Positions 1 through 8,604 of a DNA stretch of 64,000 nt are shown here, one piece after another. A program made the translations under genes and the position numbers. This DNA is from Rhodoligotrophos sp. CJ14 (lineage in GTDB: Bacteria; Pseudomonadota; Alphaproteobacteria; Rhizobiales; Im1): positions 1,116,001 to 1,180,000 of the forward strand of contig NZ_CP133319.1 in NCBI RefSeq assembly GCF_038811545.1. The letters run 5' to 3'. The notes below the pieces were generated by a model. The model had not been told where the DNA came from. It searched no databases and saw nothing but the letters and a program-made list of their open reading frames with translations. The stretch's first letter is position 1. Each line of letters begins with the position of its first letter.

Positions 1-1
1 C

Positions 2-973
2 TTCTATGTCGGCGCGACCCGCGAGAACACGGATGAGCTTGGAAGATTGGAGCGGCTGCCCGGCTGCTGCGGCGTCAAAGTGTTCATGGGCGCATCGACC
101 GGCGATCTCCTGATCGAGGACGATGCCGGGGTGGAGGCTGTGCTGCGCACAACCGCGCGCCGTGTCTCCTTTCATTCCGAAGACGAATATCGGCTCAACG
201 CCCGCAAGAGCCTCCAGCGCCCTGGCGATCCCTCGAGCCATAGCGACTGGCGCGATGTGGAGGCGGCTGTCCTCGGCACCGAGCGCCTGGTGCGCTTGGC
301 CCGCATGACCGGCAAGCGTATCCATGTGCTGCACGTGACGACCGCCCCGGAGATGCTGTTCTTAAGTCAGCATCGCGATGTCGCAACCATCGAGGTCACC
401 CCGCAGCATCTGACGCTCACCTTGCCTGATGCCTATGAGGTCCTCGGCACCAAGGCGCAGATGAACCCGCCTCTGCGTGATCGCACCCAGATGGAAGGCT
501 TGTGGCTTGGCTTGAGCCAGGGCGCCGCGGACACCCTGGGCTCGGATCACGCGCCCCATACGCTGGAAGAGAAGGCCAAGTCTTATCCATCCTCGCCCTC
601 GGGCATGCCTGGGGTGCAAACCCTCGTCCCCGTAATGCTCGACCATGTGAATGCCGGCAGGCTGACCCTCGAACGGTTTGTCGACCTCACCGCCCATGGT
701 CCCCAACGCGTTTACGGCATCGCCAACAAGGGGCGCCTCGCCCTCGGCTATGACGCCGATATCACCGTGGTGGACCTGAAGCGGCGCCGCACCATCACGG
801 ATGATTGGATCCAAAGCCGCTGTGGCTGGACCCCCTTTGTTGGCCGCACCGTGACCGGCTGGCCGGTTGGCACCATCATCCGCGGCCAGCGCGTGATGTG
901 GGAAGGCGAGTTGCTGGCAGCGGGCGGCCTGGGCCGGCCCGTGCGCTTTCAGGAGGCCTTGCAGCCCTCCTGA
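2..973 (+). CDS. pyrC: Dihydroorotase, 5'-truncated by window edge
   Basis: Amidohydrolase-fold zinc enzyme that interconverts N-carbamoyl-aspartate and dihydroorotate in pyrimidine synthesis. The reading frame is open from base 2, and 323 residues are visible; about 120 N-terminal residues, including the first HxH metal pair, lie outside the window. Visible motifs are GVKVFMGAST (the Lys is the likely carboxylated metal bridge), FHSEDE, HVLHVTT and GSDHAPHT (catalytic Asp). The C-terminal small beta domain is present (WPVGTIIRGQRVMWEGEL). The sequence resembles the long, roughly 440-residue dihydroorotase of Rhizobiales rather than short E. coli PyrC. Related hydantoinases or allantoinases are less likely given SDHAPHT. 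Confidence 0.85.
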   Translation, partial: FYVGATRENTDELGRLERLPGCCGVKVFMGASTGDLLIEDDAGVEAVLRTTARRVSFHSEDEYRLNARKSLQRPGDPSSHSDWRDVEAAVLGTERLVRLARMTGKRIHVLHVTTAPEMLFLSQHRDVATIEVTPQHLTLTLPDAYEVLGTKAQMNPPLRDRTQMEGLWLGLSQGAADTLGSDHAPHTLEEKAKSYPSSPSGMPGVQTLVPVMLDHVNAGRLTLERFVDLTAHGPQRVYGIANKGRLALGYDADITVVDLKRRRTITDDWIQSRCGWTPFVGRTVTGWPVGTIIRGQRVMWEGELLAAGGLGRPVRFQEALQPS

Positions 974-984
974 GGAATGCACGG

Positions 985-1656
985 TCAGTCTGCGAGCTTG
1001 AAATAGCGCACCGACCCATTGGGCGCGATGCCGATCCGATAGCCCGTATACCCCTCGGCCGGATCGAGCTCGCGCACCTCCTGCGGCCGCATCAGCGTAT
1101 AGAGCTCAACCTGTTGCTGCGGATTGAGCCGATCGGTGGGATAGACCGCGTGATAGGGCCAGATGAAGGTCTCATCCGGCTGCCCCACATTCACATGCAC
1201 ATAGCCCGAGCGCAGCACCTTCAGCACCTCCGCCAGGATCTCCCGGCCCGTTCCGTCGATCGAGATGCTGCGCCAATAGGCGACCGGGTCGCGCACCGGA
1301 ACGTTCTGCAGTTCCGGCAGCACCTCATTGCGCGCCGAGAACACCGCCGCCAGCTGTTCGAGCGAGCCTGACGTGGCCGCCTCGATCATGGCCCGGCGAG
1401 TCTCCGCAACCGGCTGCGGCAAACCTTCTTCCCCATAATGAACCTGCGGCAGCGCAAGATCGGTGCGCGGCGCCGCCGGGGCCTGCGTGACCGGGCGGTC
1501 GCTTTTGGGTGCGGCCTGGGTCGGCGGTCGATAGGGCTCGACCGCATCGGCGCCAGCCGGTTGCGCGGCACAAAGCGAAACGGCCATCCCAATGAACGCG
1601 CCAAGGACACGATGGCCGGCTCGCCCTTGGCCGCCGGCAGTGCCTAACTCACTCAT
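985..1656 (-). CDS. Predicted secreted protein of unknown function
   Basis: 223 residues. The ATG at 1656 is chosen because AGGAGGG lies 6 nt upstream; a start nine codons earlier has no such site. Residues 1-38 look like a Sec signal peptide (basic start, then [22 protein letters not shown]), followed by a Pro/Ala-rich linker of about 50 residues and a compact C-terminal region (residues 85-223) with several Tyr/Trp-rich stretches such as [15 protein letters not shown] recognise no family. It converges on the dihydroorotase gene, 11 bp apart, so it is not part of that operon. Probably a periplasmic protein; function unknown. Confidence 0.7.
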   Translation of the reverse strand: MSELGTAGGQGRAGHRVLGAFIGMAVSLCAAQPAGADAVEPYRPPTQAAPKSDRPVTQAPAAPRTDLALPQVHYGEEGLPQPVAETRRAMIEAATSGSLEQLAAVFSARNEVLPELQNVPVRDPVAYWRSISIDGTGREILAEVLKVLRSGYVHVNVGQPDETFIWPYHAVYPTDRLNPQQQVELYTLMRPQEVRELDPAEGYTGYRIGIAPNGSVRYFKLAD

Positions 1657-1721
1657 CCCCGTCCCTCCTGAGGCCTGCGCCAAAATCCCGATACGGCGCG
1701 CCAGCCTCGACCTCAGCTCAA

Positions 1722-1740
1722 TTGATACAAATGTATATCA
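1722..1740. promoter_or_regulatory. AT-rich palindrome upstream of acuI, candidate operator
   Basis: TTGATACAAATGTATATCA contains the perfect inverted repeat ATACA-AA-TGTAT (1725-1736) and a wider TGATA/TATCA pair. It lies in the most AT-rich part of the 257-bp gap between two divergent genes, about 175 bp upstream of acuI. The shape is like operators of small dimeric regulators (MarR or GntR type), but no regulator gene is adjacent. Confidence 0.35.
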
Positions 1741-1913
1741 TTATTCGACTTCTGCTCGGCATGCTGAGGAGAGCGAGACCTATCTTTACCTTAACGAAGG
1801 GTGCATTTATGCCTTCTTGCAGGGAGACATCGGTCGCGGAGTGCTCTAGGTTCGCAATCGTCCGTCCTGCCCCACGATCCGAGAATAACTGTCAAACAGG
1901 AGGTTACGTGCCG

Positions 1914-2900
1914 ATGAGCGAAGCTTTCACCGCCCTGGTCGCCGACAAGAAGGATGACCAGTACTCCGTTGAGATTCGCGAATGGACCGAGGCGCAACTG
2001 ATGGATGGCGACGTCACCATCGCGGTCGACCACTCGACCATCAACTATAAGGACGGTCTGGCGCTCACCGGCAAAGCCCCGATCATCAGGAGCTTTCCGC
2101 TCATTCCGGGCATCGACTTTGCAGGCACCGTCACCGCCTCCACCAATGCCGACTACAAGCCGGGCGACAAAGTGGTGCTGAATGGCTGGGGCGTCGGTGA
2201 AAGCCATCATGGCGGCTACGCCAAGCGGGCCCGTGTGCCGGGCAAGTGGCTGGTGCCCCTTCCGAGCGCCTTCACGACGGCGCAGGCCATGGCCATCGGC
2301 ACCGCGGGCTATACGGCGATGCTCTGTGTGATGGCTCTTGAAGATTGCGGCATCACGCCCGATCGCGGAGAGATCCTGGTAACGGGCGCCTCGGGCGGGG
2401 TTGGATCGATCGCCATCGCTCTCCTGTCGAAGCTCGGCTACACCGTGGCAGCGGCAACGGGACGCCCGGAGGAAGAAGCATACCTCAAGGAGCTTGGCGC
2501 CTCCGCCATCGTTCCCCGCGATGAGCTTAATGGCGCGCCGAAGCCCCTCGGCAAGGCACGCTGGGCTGGTGCCGTCGATGTGGTCGGCTCGAAGGTGCTC
2601 GCGAATGTCCTGTCTCAGATGCAATATGGCGGTGCCGTCGCTGCCTGCGGTCTCGCCCAAGGCATGGATCTGCCGGCCAGTGTTGCCCCCTTCATTCTGC
2701 GCGGTGTCACGCTTGCCGGTGTGGATAGCGTCCAGTGTCCCCAGCCGCGCCGGCGTAAGGCCTGGGAACGCTTGGCCCAGGACCTCGACATCGCCAAGCT
2801 GGACGCAGCAACCAGCGAGGCCAAGCTGAGCGATCTTCCAAAGCTTGGCCAGGAAATCCTGGCGGGCAAGATACGCGGACGCGTGGTCGTCGCGGTTTAG
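1914..2900 (+). CDS. acuI: Acrylyl-CoA reductase AcuI / YhdH-type zinc-free MDR oxidoreductase
   Basis: 328 residues, the usual length of AcuI/YhdH proteins. It reduces acrylyl-CoA to propionyl-CoA with NADPH, detoxifying reactive acrylyl-CoA made from DMSP, 3-hydroxypropionate or related C3 compounds. The GroES-like N-terminal half contains [14 protein letters not shown] and [12 protein letters not shown]; the Rossmann half contains TGASGGVGS followed by ATGRPEEE for NADPH. There is no zinc-binding Cys set, as expected. AGGAGG (1898-1903) favours the ATG at 1914 (10-nt spacing) over a GTG at 1908 (4 nt). It is transcribed alone, behind a 257-bp leader with an AT-rich palindrome. A general quinone oxidoreductase role cannot be excluded. 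Confidence 0.8.
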   Translation: MSEAFTALVADKKDDQYSVEIREWTEAQLMDGDVTIAVDHSTINYKDGLALTGKAPIIRSFPLIPGIDFAGTVTASTNADYKPGDKVVLNGWGVGESHHGGYAKRARVPGKWLVPLPSAFTTAQAMAIGTAGYTAMLCVMALEDCGITPDRGEILVTGASGGVGSIAIALLSKLGYTVAAATGRPEEEAYLKELGASAIVPRDELNGAPKPLGKARWAGAVDVVGSKVLANVLSQMQYGGAVAACGLAQGMDLPASVAPFILRGVTLAGVDSVQCPQPRRRKAWERLAQDLDIAKLDAATSEAKLSDLPKLGQEILAGKIRGRVVVAV

Positions 2901-2999
2901 CCGCGCGTCGCTATTGCGAATAATCTCGGTTCTGGACCGGGAACGCATCAGCGAGGGGGCTTATGCGTTCCTGCTTCAACGGCTTCGAGCAGGCGGTGA

Positions 3000-3641
3000 A
3001 TGGATTGGGCACTCGTTCTGAGCGGCATTGGTATTGGCATTGCCGTTGCCGCGCCGATCGGCCCCATCAATATCATGGTCATCAACGCCGCATTGCGCCG
3101 CGGCTTCCGCACCGGCGTCACCACCGGCAGCGGTGCCGTGCTCGGGGATGGCTGCTTCGCCCTGATCGCCGCATTTGGCCTCACCGCCGTCTCCGATTTC
3201 ATCACGCAATATGAGCGGGTGGTTTCGGGATTTGGCGGCATCGTGCTGCTGGTGCTCGGGATCCGTACTTTACTCGCGCCCCCTCAATTGCCCACCGGCT
3301 CGCTCGAGGCCGCCATGCCAGCGCGCGTCGACTTCGGCGACCATATCGCGACCTTCGGCACGACCTTCCTATTGACGATCACCAATCCCGCCACGCTGAT
3401 GGGGTTCATCTTCATCTTCAGCTCGGCAAGCGGCCTTGCTTCGGAAGATCAGGGCTACCTTCATGCAGCCGCGCTCGTTGCCGCCGTGATGCTGGGCAGT
3501 CTCTTATGGTGGGTGGTCCTGTCGGCGATCGTCAGCCATTTCCGCGAGCGGTTATCCTCGCGGGCGCTGAGAACCGTGAATATGGTGTCAGGTGGCCTGA
3601 TCGCAGCCTTCGGGACCTTCGTGGTCATCCGCAGTCTTTAA
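3000..3641 (+). CDS. LysE/RhtB-family amino-acid exporter
   Basis: 213-residue inner-membrane protein with about six hydrophobic helices. The family signature is at the N-terminus (AVAAPIGPINIMVINAALRRG), followed by a helix around residues 40-60 and three C-terminal helices (VAAVMLGSLLWWVVLSAIVS and others). Family members export lysine, threonine, homoserine or other small polar metabolites, driven by proton exchange; the substrate cannot be read from sequence. The start has a weak ribosome site (AGGCGG at 2991). A second, distinct LysE paralogue lies at 52009-52665. No LysG-type regulator is adjacent. Confidence 0.8.
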   Translation: MDWALVLSGIGIGIAVAAPIGPINIMVINAALRRGFRTGVTTGSGAVLGDGCFALIAAFGLTAVSDFITQYERVVSGFGGIVLLVLGIRTLLAPPQLPTGSLEAAMPARVDFGDHIATFGTTFLLTITNPATLMGFIFIFSSASGLASEDQGYLHAAALVAAVMLGSLLWWVVLSAIVSHFRERLSSRALRTVNMVSGGLIAAFGTFVVIRSL

Positions 3642-3666
3642 CGGCTCCCCGCCCCCGCGGCGGCAA

Positions 3667-3924
3667 TCATTGTGTGGTTCGGTTCATCGTGAACTCGCCA
3701 TAGCGGATGCGGTCACTCAAGCCCTCCGCCATGGCCGCGACATTCTCTTCTCCATACACAGCCACAAGATCGCTCAGAGCCGCAAACAGCGCTGCGGTTG
3801 CCAGATTGTCCGGGTCGACGCCGTCATTCACGGCCTCTTCCCAGGCATCCAGAATGTAACGCAGAGCGCGATGCCTCGTATCTTCCTCGAAGCTGTGGCT
3901 CATATCTGATGGCGGCTTTTCCAT
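3667..3924 (-). CDS. Small conserved-looking protein, unknown function
   Basis: 85 residues from the ATG at 3924, chosen because GGAG precedes it by about 6 nt; an upstream start would add 13 residues lacking support. The protein is acidic and mostly helical by eye (RALRYILDAWEEAVNDGVDP, then LATAALFAALSDLVAVYGEE), with no signal peptide or membrane segment. The pattern resembles small cytoplasmic helical proteins that are widespread in Rhizobiales, but I cannot assign a family. It converges on the LysE gene. Confidence 0.6.
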   Translation of the reverse strand: MEKPPSDMSHSFEEDTRHRALRYILDAWEEAVNDGVDPDNLATAALFAALSDLVAVYGEENVAAMAEGLSDRIRYGEFTMNRTTQ

Positions 3925-4273
3925 GGCCACTCCTTCGAATTCCGCATGAGCAAACATTAGCACGAGCGCGGGAAAGATTGCTTTTTAATCAAACTGAAGG
4001 TTAATTTCCCCCGCTCATGGAGACAGAAGCTAGCAAGGCCTATGCCAGCCCTCATGTGACGTACGTTCCCGTACCGATCACAATGAAACGGCTGGTTACC
4101 CTCTTTTGCAGCTGAGCCCGATCCAGACTCGTCACCCCAACGAGCCCCAAAGGGAGCCCGTTCTGTCCCGATTAAGGATTGTATGCGACCCCGTCCGGAC
4201 TGAGCCCTTTCATATCGAGACGGCCGTCCCGGAATGGGCTCTGGCCGTTCGGTGGGAGGGATCGATCATCCGT
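3925..4273. other. Gene-poor stretch with one palindrome
   Basis: 349 bp without a convincing gene; open frames here are extensions of the antisense of the dehydrogenase gene. It holds the promoter side of the small minus-strand gene, an AT-rich tract (about 3978-4010) and the palindrome at 4061-4074. A short open frame starting ATGAAACGGCTGG near 4083 stops after about ten codons. Confidence 0.5.
4061..4074. promoter_or_regulatory. GTACG-N4-CGTAC inverted repeat, orphan operator-like site
   Basis: GTACGTTCCCGTAC is a perfect 5-bp inverted repeat with a 4-nt centre, set in TGAC...GATCA. Sites of this style precede TetR-controlled efflux genes in related bacteria, but no regulator or pump gene is nearby. 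It may be the remnant of a lost locus. Confidence 0.3.
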
Positions 4274-5698
4274 TCACGGCAGCAGCTTGCCCGGATTGAG
4301 AATGCCGTTTGGATCGAGCAAGCGCTTCAGGTCATGCATGAGGGCGAGTTCGACCGGGCTTTTGATCTCGGCCATTTTGGCGCGCTTCATGCGGCCGATG
4401 CCGTGTTCGGCGCTGATGGATCCGCCATAGCGCAGGACGATCTCATGCACGAGATCATTCACCTCGTCCCACCGGGCGAGAAACGCAGCCTTGTCAGCCC
4501 CAACCGGCTGCGAGATGTTGAAATGGATATTGCCATCGCCCAGATGGCCAAACGGCACCGGTCGCGAACCGGGAATGAGTGTCGTCACCGCGGCCGAGGC
4601 TTCCTTGAGAAAATCGGGAATCCGCGAAACCGGCACTGAGACATCATGCTTGATCGAGCCGCCCTCATGCTTCTGCACCTCCGAGAGCTGCTCGCGTATC
4701 GCCCAGAATGCCCTGCGCTGGGCTTCTGATGCAGCCAGCACCGCATCCTGCAGGAGCCCCTGCTCCAACCCTCTCTCGAGGCTTTGGGTCAGCACCGCAT
4801 CGAGCGTTCCCGCGGGCTCGCCTCCACTGAGCTCGGCCAGCACATACCAGGGCGATGGCGCGCTGAACGGATCGGTTGCGCCCCCGTGCCTGACCGTGAA
4901 CTCGATGCCGACGCGCGGCAGGAGCTCGAAAGCAGTGAGCCGCCCCCCCGAGAGCCGCTGCACCAGATTGAGCAGTTTGACCGCGTCTTCCGGATCAGCG
5001 ACCGTGATGAACGCCGTTGCGTAATCCGTGGGTTTTGGAAACAGCTTCAGCACGGCTGCGGTGACAATGCCGAGCGTTCCCTCAGCGCCGATGAACAGCT
5101 GCTTGAGATCATAGCCCGTATTGTCCTTCTTCAGCCGCCTGAGCCCGTTCCAGATACGCCCATCCGCAAGCACAACCTCGAGGCCGAGGATGAGTTGGCG
5201 CGTATTGCCATAGGCGAGCACATTGATACCGCCTGCATTGGTGGAGATATTGCCGCCGATCCGGCAGCTGCCTTCCGCCGCGAGGCTCAAGGGGAACATC
5301 CGATCGGCGGCAGATGCCGCCTCGTGGATATCGGCAAGGATCGCACCGGCCTCCGCCACCATGGAATTATCCACAGGGTCGATGTCGCGGATGCGGTTCA
5401 TGCGCTTCAGCGACAGCACGATCTCGGACCCTTGTTTGTGCGGCGTCTGTCCCCCGACCAGTCCGGTATTCCCGCTTTGCGGCACGATCGCGGTTCGTGT
5501 CTCATTGGCCAGCGCCAGGATTTTCGCGACCTCCTCGGTCGAGCTGGGCAGCAGCACCATTGGCGTCCGCCCCGCGTAGAGATCGCGCGGCTCGATGAGA
5601 TAGGGCGCCTTATCCGCATCCTCTCTGAGCGCATGGGACACGCCCACGATGGCAGCGAAGCGATTGAGAGTGTCGGACGAGGGGCTTTGCTCGGACAT
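4274..5698 (-). CDS. FAD-linked 2-hydroxyacid dehydrogenase (GlcD/D2HGDH-like)
   Basis: 474 residues. VAO-type flavoprotein with an FAD-binding-4 domain at about residues 40-220 (PQSGNTGLVGGQTP, GSCRIGGNISTNAGG, GAEGTLGIVTAAVL) and a C-terminal FAD-oxidase domain ending in FGHLGDGNIHFN and SAEHGIGRMKR, both typical of D-lactate, glycolate and D-2-hydroxyglutarate dehydrogenases. It most likely oxidises a D-2-hydroxyacid and passes electrons to a quinone or ETF. The ATG at 5698 is preferred; an in-frame TTG at 5731 abuts the tsaC stop and would add 11 residues. It is probably cotranscribed with tsaC. No GlcE or GlcF partner is present, which favours a single-subunit enzyme. Confidence 0.82.
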   Translation of the reverse strand: MSEQSPSSDTLNRFAAIVGVSHALREDADKAPYLIEPRDLYAGRTPMVLLPSSTEEVAKILALANETRTAIVPQSGNTGLVGGQTPHKQGSEIVLSLKRMNRIRDIDPVDNSMVAEAGAILADIHEAASAADRMFPLSLAAEGSCRIGGNISTNAGGINVLAYGNTRQLILGLEVVLADGRIWNGLRRLKKDNTGYDLKQLFIGAEGTLGIVTAAVLKLFPKPTDYATAFITVADPEDAVKLLNLVQRLSGGRLTAFELLPRVGIEFTVRHGGATDPFSAPSPWYVLAELSGGEPAGTLDAVLTQSLERGLEQGLLQDAVLAASEAQRRAFWAIREQLSEVQKHEGGSIKHDVSVPVSRIPDFLKEASAAVTTLIPGSRPVPFGHLGDGNIHFNISQPVGADKAAFLARWDEVNDLVHEIVLRYGGSISAEHGIGRMKRAKMAEIKSPVELALMHDLKRLLDPNGILNPGKLLP

Positions 5699-5731
5699 GA
5701 TCACCACTTGGGCAAGTGAAAAGGCTCGCAA

Positions 5732-6694
5732 TTACGGCCGCGGCGCTGCGGCCCTCATCAGGCGGTCGTTAATGGCTTCCCCCAATCCGGCATTCGGCAC
5801 TGGCGCCACAGCAATGGCCGCGACACCGGATCCGTCAAGGTCATGGAGAAAGCGGAACAGATTGGCCGCTGCTTCCATGAGATCGCCGGATGGCGACAGG
5901 TTGCGCGAGATCGCGCCGATGCCCTCCGGATCAGCCCCGAAGCCGAGCCACGCCTCGCCGGGCTGCGGCGCTTCTGCATTGAGCCTGATCTGCGCGCGTG
6001 GCGCATAATGGCTGGCAAGCTGCCCGGGCGCCAGAGGCCGCGATGGCTCCGATTTCTCGCTGCCCGAATGCGCCGCTGCCAGCCTCTCCCCGAGCACGTC
6101 TTCAATGGCTGAGCGAGGCACCCCACCCGGCCTCAACAACATCGGTTCGGATTCAAGGCAACAGACAATGGTTGATTCGAGCCCGATCGCACAGGACCCG
6201 CCGTCCAGGATCATGTCGACGTTGTCGCCCAGCCCTTGCTCCACATGCTCCGGCGCGGTTGGACTGATACGGCCGGATGGGTTGGCGCTCGGCGCCGCAA
6301 GTGGAAGCTGCACTTCCCTCAGCAACGCCTGAGCTAAGGGATGCGCCGGCACCCGGATCGCAAGCGAAGGCAGACCGGCCGAGGCAAGCATCGATATCGG
6401 AGAGTTCGCCGGGCGCGGCACCACCAGCGTCAGTGGACCGGGCCAGAACGCGGCCGCGAGCCGCTTTGCCGTCTCGCCGAACTGGCCGAGCCGTTCCGCT
6501 TCGGAAAGATCCAAAACATGCACGATCAATGGGTTGAAGCTTGGCCGTCCTTTGGCTGCGAAGATCTGGGCGACTGCCCGGTCCGATGTTGCATCCCCGC
6601 CAAGCCCATAGACGGTTTCCGTCGGGAACGCGACGAGGCCGCCCTGCCGCAGGATCGCGGCGGCGCGCGCGAGATCGCGTTCTGTTGCGGGCAT
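5732..6694 (-). CDS. tsaC: Threonylcarbamoyl-AMP synthase, long Sua5 form
   Basis: 320 residues. It makes threonylcarbamoyl-AMP from threonine, bicarbonate and ATP, the first step of t6A37 modification in ANN-decoding tRNAs. The YrdC-type domain covers residues 1-200 (LVAFPTETVYGLGGDA, then KGRPSFNPLIVHV and the PGPLTLVV segment), and the C-terminal Sua5 domain covers about 210-320, with the SHYAPRAQIRL linker. This two-domain length matches Sua5 rather than the short TsaC. It reads into the flavin dehydrogenase gene, probably as one transcript. Confidence 0.92.
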   Translation of the reverse strand: MPATERDLARAAAILRQGGLVAFPTETVYGLGGDATSDRAVAQIFAAKGRPSFNPLIVHVLDLSEAERLGQFGETAKRLAAAFWPGPLTLVVPRPANSPISMLASAGLPSLAIRVPAHPLAQALLREVQLPLAAPSANPSGRISPTAPEHVEQGLGDNVDMILDGGSCAIGLESTIVCCLESEPMLLRPGGVPRSAIEDVLGERLAAAHSGSEKSEPSRPLAPGQLASHYAPRAQIRLNAEAPQPGEAWLGFGADPEGIGAISRNLSPSGDLMEAAANLFRFLHDLDGSGVAAIAVAPVPNAGLGEAINDRLMRAAAPRP

Positions 6695-6855
6695 CTCTCA
6701 TCTCCTTTGTGCGTGCCCAAGCGCATCTTTGCGCCAAACTGACCGCCTGAATGATTGACGATAGGGATCGGCACCTTAAATTCGATACCAATTCGCGAGC
6801 GATTGCGTATCGCGCCAAGCTTCGCCGCGGTCAACCCACAGGAATTCGAGCCATC

Positions 6856-8604
6856 ATGCCTTACAATCCCCAGGTCGACGATCTCAAGCACGTCCTCGGT
6901 TCCATGACCGGTTTTCGCACACTCGTTGACCAAGGGCGGATTGAGGACCTGTCGGCCGACCTCATGGACCAGATCCTCGATGAGGCCGGACGATTTGCCG
7001 CCGAAATTGTGGCACCGCTCAATGTGGTGGGTGATCAGAATGCGGCCAAGCTCCTCGGCGACGGCGTGGTTGAGACACCACCCGGCTGGAAGCAAGCCTA
7101 TAGCCAATGGATGGAGGCTGGCTGGGGCTCCCTGCCCTCGCCCAAGCAATGGGGCGGCCAGAACCTGCCGCTGTCCCTGTCCCTTGCCACCCAAGAGCTA
7201 TGGAATACCGCGGCCCTCGCCTTCGGGCTCTGTCCGCTGCTCACCCAGGGCGCGACCGAGGCTTTGGAAAAGCACGGCAGTGAGGCGCTGAAGCAAATCT
7301 ATCTCCCCAAGCTTGCCACCGGCGAGTGGACGGGCACCATGAACCTGACCGAGCCCCAGGCCGGCACCGACCTTGCGGCGCTCAAGACCAGGGCAGAACC
7401 CCAGGGCGACGGCACCTATCGCCTCTATGGCACCAAGATCTTCATCACCTATGGCGAGCATGACCTCGCGGAGAACATCATCCATCTCGTTCTGGCCCGC
7501 CTGCCTGACGCGCCGGAAGGCACCAGGGGCATCTCCCTCTTTCTGGTGCCCAAGTTTCTCGTCAATGAGGATGGCAGCCTGGGCCGGCGCAATGACGTGA
7601 AATGCGTGGGGCTGGAACACAAGCTCGGCATTCATGGTAGCCCCACCTGTGTGCTGGCTTATGGCGAGAGCGAAGGGGCCATCGGCTGGCTCATCGGCGA
7701 GGAGAATCGCGGTCTGAACTGCATGTTCACCATGATGAACTCAGCACGGCTCCATGTCGGCATGCAGGGCGTGGCGATCGGCGAGCGCGCCTATCAGCAG
7801 GCCCTCGCCTATGCACAGGAGCGCCGCCAAGGCCGCAGGCCCGGCCAAAAGGAAATGGTGCCGATCATCGAGCATCCCGACGTGAAACGGATGCTGCTCG
7901 ATATGCGCGCCAAGGTGCAGGCCTCCCGCGCCATCTGCTTCGCAACGGCCAATGCTTTCGACATGGCCCGCTACACCGAATCTCCTGAAGACCGGGCACG
8001 GTATGATGCAATCGGTCAGTTATTGACGCCCGTCGCCAAGGCCTTTTCGACCGATATGGGCGTCGATGTTGCCTCGACGGGCGTGCAGGTCCACGGCGGC
8101 ATGGGCTTTATCGAGGAAACCGGGGCTGCACAATATTACCGCGATGCCAGGATCGCTCCCATTTACGAGGGAACGAACGGTGTCCAGGCCATAGATCTGG
8201 TCGGCCGCAAGTTGCCGATGGCTGAAGGGGCCGTGGTCGCCGATCTGATCCGGCAGTTCCGGGAAATCGCGGCCGAAGCGCGCCGCGTGAATGATCCGGA
8301 CTTTGGCACCATTGCCGAGCGGCTGGACGAGGCGGTCGACGATCTTGAGCAGGCAACCACCTGGATCCTGGAGGCCCAAAAGCGCGAGCCCGACGAGGCA
8401 TTGGCTTCCGCCACACCCTATCTGCGCCTGTTTGGCCTGGCCGCAGGCGGCGCCTGGCTCGTAAAGGGTGCCCTTGCTGACCGCGCCAATGGCCATGTGC
8501 CGCTGGCCCGCTTCTTCGCCGAGCACTTGATGACCGAGACGGGCGGCCTCAAGCGGCGCGTCATTGACGGTGGCGCCTCTGTTCTGAAGGCGACAGCCTG
8601 GTGA
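6856..8604 (+). CDS. Acyl-CoA dehydrogenase, DmdC-type long form
   Basis: 582 residues, the size of the long acyl-CoA dehydrogenases that carry an extra C-terminal domain, such as 3-methylmercaptopropionyl-CoA dehydrogenase DmdC. Motifs include NLTEPQAGTDLA (flavin/substrate loop), FMFTMMNSARLHVGMQG-type helix residues around 290, and YEGTNGVQAIDLVGRKL near residue 440. Electrons go to ETF and then to ETF-QO, which is encoded at 27734-29425. The ATG at 6856 fits homologues (MPYNPQVDD...); upstream in-frame codons lack a ribosome site. The stop overlaps the next gene's GTG (GTGA), so the two are translationally coupled. The acyl substrate is not determinable from sequence; medium- or long-chain CoAs are alternatives. 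Confidence 0.85.
   Translation: MPYNPQVDDLKHVLGSMTGFRTLVDQGRIEDLSADLMDQILDEAGRFAAEIVAPLNVVGDQNAAKLLGDGVVETPPGWKQAYSQWMEAGWGSLPSPKQWGGQNLPLSLSLATQELWNTAALAFGLCPLLTQGATEALEKHGSEALKQIYLPKLATGEWTGTMNLTEPQAGTDLAALKTRAEPQGDGTYRLYGTKIFITYGEHDLAENIIHLVLARLPDAPEGTRGISLFLVPKFLVNEDGSLGRRNDVKCVGLEHKLGIHGSPTCVLAYGESEGAIGWLIGEENRGLNCMFTMMNSARLHVGMQGVAIGERAYQQALAYAQERRQGRRPGQKEMVPIIEHPDVKRMLLDMRAKVQASRAICFATANAFDMARYTESPEDRARYDAIGQLLTPVAKAFSTDMGVDVASTGVQVHGGMGFIEETGAAQYYRDARIAPIYEGTNGVQAIDLVGRKLPMAEGAVVADLIRQFREIAAEARRVNDPDFGTIAERLDEAVDDLEQATTWILEAQKREPDEALASATPYLRLFGLAAGGAWLVKGALADRANGHVPLARFFAEHLMTETGGLKRRVIDGGASVLKATAW

Noticed and set aside
1791-2948. 385-codon minus-strand frame across acuI
   Set aside because: Antisense to a clear MDR oxidoreductase; an artefact of codon bias.
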